Source: Verrucomicrobiota bacterium
Lineage (GTDB): Bacteria; Verrucomicrobiota; Kiritimatiellia; CAIQIC01; Lenti-01
Length of the DNA: 6,990 bases
Assembly: GCA_022709625.1 (NCBI GenBank)
Contig: JAKLIL010000092.1
Location: forward strand, 1-6,990
Direction: 5' to 3'
Shown here one piece after another: positions 1 to 4,340 of the stretch. Numbering within the stretch: the stretch's first letter is position 1; the number at the start of each line of letters is the position of its first letter. Below the pieces are notes generated by a model. The model saw only the letters and a program-made list of their open reading frames with translations, searched no databases and was not told the DNA's origin. A program made the position numbers and the translations under genes.

Positions 1-531
1 GTCGTAGACATAGAGTCCGGGGACGGCATAGTGGGATTTCGGCTTGACCGGTTTTTCCTCGATGCCCAGCACTTTGCCGGCTGCGTCGAATTCCACCACC
101 CCGTAGCGCTCCGGATCCTTCACGAAATAGCCGAAAACCAGGCCCCCCTCCCGCAGGGCGCCCGCGCGCCGCAGGAGGCCGGTCAGGCCCTGGCCATGGA
201 AAATGTTGTCGCCCAGCACCAGCGCCACGGGCGAACCGGCGACGAAATCGCGGCCGATGACGAACGCCTGGGCCAAACCTTCGGGACGCGGCTGTTCGGC
301 GTAGGCGAGTTTCAGGCCGAGCGCCGAACCATCGCCCAGCAACGCGCGGAATTTCGGCAAGTCGTCCGGCGTGCTGATGATCAGGATTTCGCGGATGCCC
401 GCCAACAGCAACACGGACAACGGATAATAGATCATGGGTTTGTCGTAGACCGGCAGGAGCTGCTTGCTCACGACCCGCGTAATGGGATACAGCCGCGTCC
501 CCGCTCCGCCCGCCAACACGATGCCTTTCAT
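1..531 (-). CDS. rfbA: Glucose-1-phosphate thymidylyltransferase, N-terminal 177 residues (partial)
   Basis: The enzyme (RfbA/RmlA) makes dTDP-glucose from dTTP and glucose-1-phosphate, the first step of the dTDP-L-rhamnose pathway for O-antigen and other surface polysaccharides; it is cytosolic. The reading frame starts with ATG at 531 and stays open to base 1, so the C-terminal part (family length about 290) lies outside. Visible signatures are the nucleotide-binding loop LAGGAGTRLYP (residues 6-16), SKQLLPVYDKPMIYYPL (22-38), EQPRPEGLAQAF (79-90), LGDNIFHG (106-113) with the metal-binding Asp108, and IEEKP (157-161). A purine-rich GGAAGGA (546-540 on the minus strand) sits 8 bases before the ATG and supports this start. 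One small variation is Arg19 in ITRVVSKQ, where Lys is common. It is divergent from the small gene at 689. Other rfb genes may follow beyond the left edge, which is inference. Identification is very secure. Confidence 0.96.
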   Translation of the reverse strand, partial: MKGIVLAGGAGTRLYPITRVVSKQLLPVYDKPMIYYPLSVLLLAGIREILIISTPDDLPKFRALLGDGSALGLKLAYAEQPRPEGLAQAFVIGRDFVAGSPVALVLGDNIFHGQGLTGLLRRAGALREGGLVFGYFVKDPERYGVVEFDAAGKVLGIEEKPVKPKSHYAVPGLYVYD

Positions 532-539
532 CCGCCGTT

Positions 540-546
540 TCCTTCC
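540..546 (-). promoter_or_regulatory. Ribosome binding site of rfbA
   Basis: The minus strand reads GGAAGGA, followed by 8 bases and then the rfbA ATG at 531. It is the strongest Shine-Dalgarno-like site in this intergenic stretch and fixes the start together with the family alignment. I could not find a convincing -10 box for rfbA on this strand; TTGAAA and TTGAAG hexamers occur near 585-605 but lack good partners. Confidence 0.6.
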
Positions 547-616
547 GTTGTCCGAGGCCCCACATTCGCCGAACCGCTGGCGTACTTCAAGCCGTTTTCA
601 AGGCGCCACGGGCGGG

Positions 617-646
617 TTGACCGGGAGGCTGGACCTGGCGTAGGAT
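617..646 (+). promoter_or_regulatory. Candidate sigma70-type promoter for the 89-residue ORF
   Basis: TTGACC at 617-622 matches five of six bases of the -35 consensus. TAGGAT at 641-646 is a fair -10 box, and the spacer is 18 bases. Transcription would begin near 653 and give a leader of about 36 bases before the ATG at 689. The position in a divergent intergenic region and the orientation toward the gene fit. This is a pattern match by eye only. Confidence 0.5.
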
Positions 647-659
647 GATTTTGGATGTT

Positions 660-675
660 GGAGCGCACTTGCTCC
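660..675 (+). other. Small inverted repeat in the leader of the 89-residue ORF
   Basis: GGAGC (660-664) and GCTCC (671-675) can pair around a 6-base loop. The hairpin would end directly before the ribosome binding site GGGAAG (676-681), which lies 7 bases before the ATG. It could modulate initiation, but a five-pair stem is also expected by chance in GC-rich DNA. Confidence 0.3.
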
Positions 676-688
676 GGGAAGAACCAGC

Positions 689-958
689 ATGAAAAAGCCC
701 CCCCGTGCCGCCAAGACGGATGGCCTGAAGGATTTCAACGACCCGTCGTGGATGGCCGCCGAGATCCGCAGCATCGATCTGAAGGCGTACAAGTCGGCCC
801 GCGCCTTGCTGGGCATCGCCATCGACCTGCTAATGGTGGCGGATACGGGTACGGCCATGGAGCCGAAGCCGACGGCGCGCACGCTGGACCTTCTGGAGAC
901 GGCGCGGAAGGAATTGCGGCGGGTGGCGCGCAACCGCAGCCAGACCGCCTCCAACTAG
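689..958 (+). CDS. Small hypothetical protein, 89 residues
   Basis: I do not recognise a family. The product is a basic, soluble-looking protein with no signal peptide. The N-terminus MKKPPRAAKTDG is followed by a region likely helical (residues 20-50, including AYKSARALLGIAIDLLMVAD) and a second helix rich in charge (64-84, LDLLETARKELRRVARNR). The hydrophobic stretch 39-50 is too short and interrupted for a clear membrane segment, so a small helical bundle or dimer is more likely. Evidence that it is real: a ribosome binding site GGGAAG 7 bases upstream, a promoter-like pair at 617-646, strong G/C bias at third codon positions, and sensible residue composition, unlike the overlapping frames. 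It is followed 44 bases later by another small gene on the same strand and may share its transcript. Role unknown. Confidence 0.72.
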   Translation: MKKPPRAAKTDGLKDFNDPSWMAAEIRSIDLKAYKSARALLGIAIDLLMVADTGTAMEPKPTARTLDLLETARKELRRVARNRSQTASN

Positions 959-1002
959 ACCGATCCCCCACGCAACGCCCCGTTCGCCCGATGCCACCGA
1001 CC

Positions 1003-1365
1003 ATGAGTCCGAAGCAGGCCAACCGAAGGAAATCCTTCTGGCTGGGAGGTCTGTTGCTGGCGGCCGGCGCGCTCGGCGGCCCGTCTTGCGAAAGCAACGA
1101 CGAAGGCATCGAAGCCCAGTCGCTCGACGGCCCCGCGATCATGCGGGTGGTCAACCGGACGCCCGACGTGCTGAAAGTCACCTTTGACCGGACCTACATC
1201 GGGGACGTTGCGGCAAACGCCAACCGGGACTGGAACGTGCCGGCCGGCACGCACTTCGTCGACGTCTACGACTTCCAGCCGGGCGACAGCACCGTCGCCG
1301 GTGAATTCTACGAAGGCATCGTGACGGAAGTGATCTTCCGGGTCAATGGGCCGGCCGCGCCGTAG
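1003..1365 (+). CDS. Predicted exported protein or lipoprotein, 120 residues, possible PEGA-like beta domain
   Basis: The N-terminus has an export signal: positive residues NRRK (7-10), a hydrophobic core from 12 to 26, then GGPSC with Cys29 and an acidic, polar run ESNDEG. This resembles a bacterial lipoprotein signal, but Gly-Pro-Ser before the Cys is a poor lipobox, so cleavage by ordinary signal peptidase is also possible. Residues 46-115 look like a small beta-sandwich: IMRVVNRTP, VLKVTFDRTYIGDV, the turn VPAGTHFVDVYDF, then FYEGIVTEVIFRVNG. This order (value strand, 'D-x-x-x-x-G' strand, 'PAG-x-H-x-V-x-V' strand) recalls PEGA-type surface domains, a resemblance and not a proven assignment. 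An in-frame ATG at 991 could also be the start and would add four residues; neither has an evident ribosome binding site, so coupling to the upstream 89-residue ORF is possible. It converges with the tRNA gene on the other strand. Function unknown. Confidence 0.7.
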   Translation: MSPKQANRRKSFWLGGLLLAAGALGGPSCESNDEGIEAQSLDGPAIMRVVNRTPDVLKVTFDRTYIGDVAANANRDWNVPAGTHFVDVYDFQPGDSTVAGEFYEGIVTEVIFRVNGPAAP

Positions 1366-1416
1366 GCGCCGCCTTTCCTCCGGAAGAACGCGCGCCGGAT
1401 CGGGGAAGCGGGGGCG

Positions 1417-1493
1417 TGGTGTGCCTGGCGGGGGTCGAACCCACAACCTTTAGCTCCGGAGGCTAACGCTCTGTCCAATTGAGCTACAGGCAC
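1417..1493 (-). tRNA. tRNA-Arg (anticodon CCG), CCA encoded
   Basis: On the minus strand the gene starts GTGCCTG and ends CAGGCAC, discriminator A, CCA, giving a seven-pair acceptor stem. The D arm is GCTC/GAGC, and the anticodon stem is TTAGC/GCTAA around the loop CTCCGGA, placing anticodon CCG at 1459-1457. The T arm is GTGGG/CCCGC with loop TTCGACC. It reads the CGG arginine codon, frequent in these GC-rich genes. The mature part without CCA covers 1420-1493 (74 bases). It lies 69 bases downstream of the Lpt-type permease gene on the same strand. No rho-independent terminator is evident after it. Amino acid identity follows from the anticodon. Confidence 0.96.
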
Positions 1494-1512
1494 GTCGATG
1501 GCCGATTCCCGC

Positions 1513-1541
1513 ACACTACGGGGCGGGTTCGGCCGAGACAA
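1513..1541 (-). promoter_or_regulatory. Candidate promoter of the tRNA-Arg gene
   Basis: On the minus strand TTGTCT (1541-1536) and TAGTGT (1518-1513) form a -35/-10 pair with exactly 17 bases between. Transcription would start near 1506, about a dozen bases before the 5' end of the tRNA, as is usual for stand-alone tRNA genes. Alternatively the tRNA could be read through from the upstream operon. Assigned by eye. Confidence 0.45.
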
Positions 1542-1562
1542 GCGAAAAAGTCCGCCGCGGCC

Positions 1563-2687
1563 TCAGCGGTTTTTCCGGAGCAGCGCGAAGCCGATGAATT
1601 GGCTGCCGACGACGGGAATCCACGGGATCAAGTCGGGGCGCCAGGCGGGCCGGTCCACAAGGGCGTTGGAGAGAATGATGAACAGGTAGAACAGGAACAG
1701 CAGCACCAGGGCGATCCCAATGCCGATGGTCGATTCCTTGCGGTGCGCGCGAATGCCGAGGGGGATGCCCAGCAGGGCGAAGGAAAAGCACGACAGGGCC
1801 AGCGCCAGGCGCTGGTTGCCCTCGACAGCCAGTTTGGCGCGCGTCCGCGGCACGTTTTTCTCCTGGATTTCCGGGAACGTCCGGCGGACATGGCGGATGG
1901 CGGCGAGCAGTTCCGGATAGACCATGTCGGCGGGTTTCTTGACGATCTTCGGCTTTCGCAGCATTTGGCGCAAATCGAGCGTCACCGGATAGGTTTCCGC
2001 GGCGAGTTCGCGCCCTTTGGCGAGGTTGGAGGGTTCGTTCTCGTCGTATTCCGTCACGCGCACGTTGTGCAGGAGGAGTTTCATGATCTGCGTCTGCGGA
2101 TCGAAGTTCACCTCGCCGGATTCGGCCAGCACCTGGGCGCTGGCGCCCTTGGCGCCAAAGCGGATGAGGGTGATGTCTTCGAGACGGCGGGACGCTTTCC
2201 GGCCGACGTAGATTTGGACGCCGGGAAAATCGCGCACGAACTGGCCTTCCTCCAGCAACGCCAGCGGATCTTCCTCCCCGAGGTCGCGGAGCATTTCGCG
2301 CCGGGCGAAATGGCTGCGGGGCGCCAGTTCGGCGTTGACGTAGAAGCAGAAGGCCGACAGCAGGGCCGCGCAGAACAGGATCGGCGCGGCGACCTGCCAC
2401 AGGCTCACGCCGCAGGCCTTCAGGGCCGTGATCTCCCCGTCGGCCGACAGGCGGCCGAAATGCAGCAGCACGGCGGTCAGCACGCTCATCGGGATCACGA
2501 AGGAGAGGGTAAACGGGATGTTCAGCGCGAAAATCTTGAGGATCAGGGGGCCCGAGATGCCGCGGGACAGGTAGTCGATGGCCTGCACCACCGCGCCCAC
2601 GTACATCACGAACGTCAGAACGGCGAGGGCGATCGCGAACGTCTTGAGAAAATCACCAAGCAAATAGCGGTTCAGCACGCGGATCAT
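1563..2687 (-). CDS. LptF/LptG-family permease (YjgP/YjgQ), lipopolysaccharide export
   Basis: LptF and LptG are the two related membrane subunits that, with the ATPase LptB, pull lipopolysaccharide from the inner membrane and pass it to the LptC/LptA bridge. This 374-residue protein has the family's size and plan. Three N-terminal membrane segments lie at about 13-35, 47-75 and 98-118. A periplasmic beta-jellyroll region spans about 120-285 (for example VQIYVGRKASRRLEDITL and VNFDPQTQIMKLLLHNVRV). Three C-terminal segments lie at about 292-312, 320-343 and 352-371. Family-typical features are the start RVLNRYLLGDFLKTF, the coupling-helix region LHFGRLSADGEITALKACGVS (76-96), and ALLGIPLGIRAHRKES (304-319). 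LptF and LptG cannot be told apart from sequence by eye, so no symbol is given. Its ATG overlaps the folD stop codon as ATGA (2687-2684), with no clear ribosome binding site, suggesting translational coupling. A paralogous partner is not in the window. Confidence 0.92.
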   Translation of the reverse strand: MIRVLNRYLLGDFLKTFAIALAVLTFVMYVGAVVQAIDYLSRGISGPLILKIFALNIPFTLSFVIPMSVLTAVLLHFGRLSADGEITALKACGVSLWQVAAPILFCAALLSAFCFYVNAELAPRSHFARREMLRDLGEEDPLALLEEGQFVRDFPGVQIYVGRKASRRLEDITLIRFGAKGASAQVLAESGEVNFDPQTQIMKLLLHNVRVTEYDENEPSNLAKGRELAAETYPVTLDLRQMLRKPKIVKKPADMVYPELLAAIRHVRRTFPEIQEKNVPRTRAKLAVEGNQRLALALSCFSFALLGIPLGIRAHRKESTIGIGIALVLLFLFYLFIILSNALVDRPAWRPDLIPWIPVVGSQFIGFALLRKNR

Positions 2688-3571
2688 TGCCGCGCGGCCC
2701 CCCGCCGGCGCGCGGCCTCCACGACGTTGCGCAGCAGCATGGCGACGGTCATGGGCCCCACGCCGCCGGGCACCGGGGTGATGGCCGCCGCCGTGGCGGC
2801 GACGGGCTCGAAATCGACGTCGCCGACGAGGCGGTAGCCGGACGCCTTACCGGGATCCGGCACGCGGTTCACGCCCACGTCGATCACGACGGCGCCGGGC
2901 TTCACCATGCCGGCCGTCAAGGTGTGCGGGCGGCCCGCGGCCACGACGACGACATCGGCGGCGCGCGTGTGGCGCGCCAGCTCCCGGGTCCGCGTATGGC
3001 ACAGGGTCACGGTGGCATCCACGCCCTTCTGCGACAGCAGAATCGACAGGGGCCGGCCCACGATTTGGCTGCGGCCGACCACGACGACCTCCGCGCCGGC
3101 CAGCGGCACGCCCGCGCGGCGCAGGATTTCCAGCACGCCGTTGGGCGTGCAGGGCACGAACGCCGGCAGACCCAGTACCAAACGGCCGACGTTCGTCGGA
3201 TGGAATCCGTCCACGTCCTTGGCTGGATCGATGGCCTCGATGACGTCCCGTTCGCTGGACGGATCGGGCAGCGGCAGCTGGACCAGAATGCCGTCGACGG
3301 CGTCGTCGGCGTTGAGCGCGCGCACGGCCGCCAGGATTTCCGCCCGGCCAGTGGCCGCCGGCAAGGGGATTTCCCGGGAATAGATGCCGGCCGCGGCGCA
3401 CGCCTTCTCCTTGCCCGTCACGTACGAGCGCGAAGCGGGATCGGCGCCGACCAGCACCACGGCCAAGCCGGGCACGCGTCCGGTCGCGGCCCGCAGGGCC
3501 GCCACGTCGGCGGCGACTTCCGCGCGCAGGGCGGCGGCGAGGCTTTTTCCATCGAGTAGGCGGGCGCTCAT
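2684..3571 (-). CDS. folD: Bifunctional methylenetetrahydrofolate dehydrogenase / methenyltetrahydrofolate cyclohydrolase
   Basis: FolD oxidises 5,10-methylene-tetrahydrofolate to 5,10-methenyl-tetrahydrofolate using NADP and then hydrolyses it to 10-formyl-tetrahydrofolate, supplying one-carbon units for purine and formyl-Met-tRNA synthesis in the cytosol. The 295-residue product matches the usual length (about 285-300). Catalytic Tyr50 and Lys54 lie in SYVTGKEKAC, Gln98 in DGILVQLPLP (93-102), and Asp121 in KDVDGFHPTNVGR (118-130). The Rossmann loop is VVVVGRSQIVGRPLS (162-176), and the C-terminal signature is PVPGGVGPMTVAMLL (266-280). All key residues are present, so both activities are expected. 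The start at 3571 fits the family N-terminus MSARLLDGK; a longer in-frame start at 3691 would run into the preceding gene and add about 40 residues unlike any FolD. It begins 13 bases after the barrel gene stop, without a strong ribosome binding site, and overlaps the next gene by ATGA. Confidence 0.97.
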   Translation of the reverse strand: MSARLLDGKSLAAALRAEVAADVAALRAATGRVPGLAVVLVGADPASRSYVTGKEKACAAAGIYSREIPLPAATGRAEILAAVRALNADDAVDGILVQLPLPDPSSERDVIEAIDPAKDVDGFHPTNVGRLVLGLPAFVPCTPNGVLEILRRAGVPLAGAEVVVVGRSQIVGRPLSILLSQKGVDATVTLCHTRTRELARHTRAADVVVVAAGRPHTLTAGMVKPGAVVIDVGVNRVPDPGKASGYRLVGDVDFEPVAATAAAITPVPGGVGPMTVAMLLRNVVEAARRRGAARQ

Positions 3572-3584
3572 GCCGGGGAACCCG

Positions 3585-4340
3585 CTAGAAGCGATAGCGC
3601 ACGGCCAGTTGGAGCGAGAGGTCGTCGAACCAATCGGCGCGGACCCCGAACGAAAGATTTTCCAGAAGCCACAAATCGGCTCCGCCGACAATGCCGACGG
3701 CGCGGGTTTCTTCGAAATCCCGCTCGACGTCGCCGAGTTCCCAGGTGCCGTCCAGCCGGGAATACGCGGGGCCCGCGTAGAGGCCGAGGCTTTGGAATTC
3801 CCCCATGTAGACGTTGCGGATCACGCGGGCGAAGGTCAGGTGGTAGTTGACCGGCAGCATGACGAGCGTTTCGCCCCACGCCAGGGTTCCCGCCCCGTTG
3901 TCCGCGCCGGTGCGATAGGCGTACTGGCCCGCCAACTGGACGGTGAAACGCCACGAGGTCTTGTCCACGCCCCGGTAGATTTGCCACAGGTTGAGGCGCG
4001 CGCCCAGCAGGCCGTCGGCGCCGGGATCGAACTCGCCGTCCACCGCGCCGCGCAGCCGGCCTTCGAACAAGGCGCCCGCCTGGCCGTAGAGCAGCAGCCA
4101 CGCCCAAGGGGAAACGCCGATCGCGACATCCACGCTTTCGCCGCGCAGTTCGCGTTCCCCCTCGGCGAACGCGACCGTCCGCACGAGATGCGAGTACACG
4201 GTGCCCACCTGCCAGGGCACCGGATGGCGCCACGTCAGCAGGGCGGTTTCGCCGCTGGGATCCTCTTCCACGTTCATCGAAGCGGCGGCGGTTCCGGCGC
4301 CCAGCGCCAGGATCGCGGCCCACCAAGCCAATGTCTTCAT
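3585..4340 (-). CDS. Predicted outer-membrane beta-barrel protein, 251 residues
   Basis: I do not recognise a named family. The N-terminus MKTLAWWAAILALGAGTAAA is a clear signal peptide with probable cleavage after Ala20. The mature protein has no hydrophobic helix but many short amphipathic strands separated by polar turns, such as ESVDVAIGVSPWAWLLLYGQAGA (68-90), WRFTVQLAGQYAYRTG (130-145), SLGLYAGPAYSRL (184-196), AVGIVGGADLWLLENLSFGVRADWF (214-238) and SLQLAVRYRF (242-251). The last residue is Phe with hydrophobic residues at alternate positions before it (Tyr249, Val247, Leu245, Leu243), the signal recognised by the barrel assembly machinery. About 8-10 strands would fit, so a small porin-like or structural barrel is likely. 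AAGGAG ends 5 bases before the ATG, inside the gyrA end, and the ATG overlaps the gyrA stop as ATGA. Its insertion between gyrA and folD is odd. Substrate or partner unknown. Confidence 0.85.
   Translation of the reverse strand: MKTLAWWAAILALGAGTAAASMNVEEDPSGETALLTWRHPVPWQVGTVYSHLVRTVAFAEGERELRGESVDVAIGVSPWAWLLLYGQAGALFEGRLRGAVDGEFDPGADGLLGARLNLWQIYRGVDKTSWRFTVQLAGQYAYRTGADNGAGTLAWGETLVMLPVNYHLTFARVIRNVYMGEFQSLGLYAGPAYSRLDGTWELGDVERDFEETRAVGIVGGADLWLLENLSFGVRADWFDDLSLQLAVRYRF

Noticed and set aside
31..648. Open frame of 205 codons on the plus strand over rfbA
   Set aside because: It is antisense to rfbA, whose frame matches the family residue by residue.
1379..1399. Inverted repeat TCCGG/CCGGA between the convergent small exported-protein gene and the tRNA
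   Set aside because: Five-pair stem with an 11-base loop and no T-run on either strand. It is not a convincing terminator.
1417..1493. tRNA-Arg as an integration (att) site for an island holding the small genes at 689-1365
   Set aside because: No second copy of the tRNA 3' end, no integrase and no composition shift are seen in the window.
1308..1541. 77-codon minus-strand frame containing VAQLDRALASGAKGCGFDPRQAH
   Set aside because: This is the familiar conceptual translation of a tRNA gene, here tRNA-Arg(CCG), not a protein.
1545..1575. Possible rho-independent terminator after the Lpt permease gene (CCGC/GCGG pairing followed by five T on the minus strand)
   Set aside because: The stem is only four pairs with an ill-defined loop, partly inside the coding end. 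Too weak to call in GC-rich DNA.
1479..2837. Open frame of 452 codons on the plus strand over the Lpt permease
   Set aside because: It is the antisense shadow of the permease gene, rich in Gln, His, Glu and Gly without domain signatures, and runs through the tRNA promoter region.
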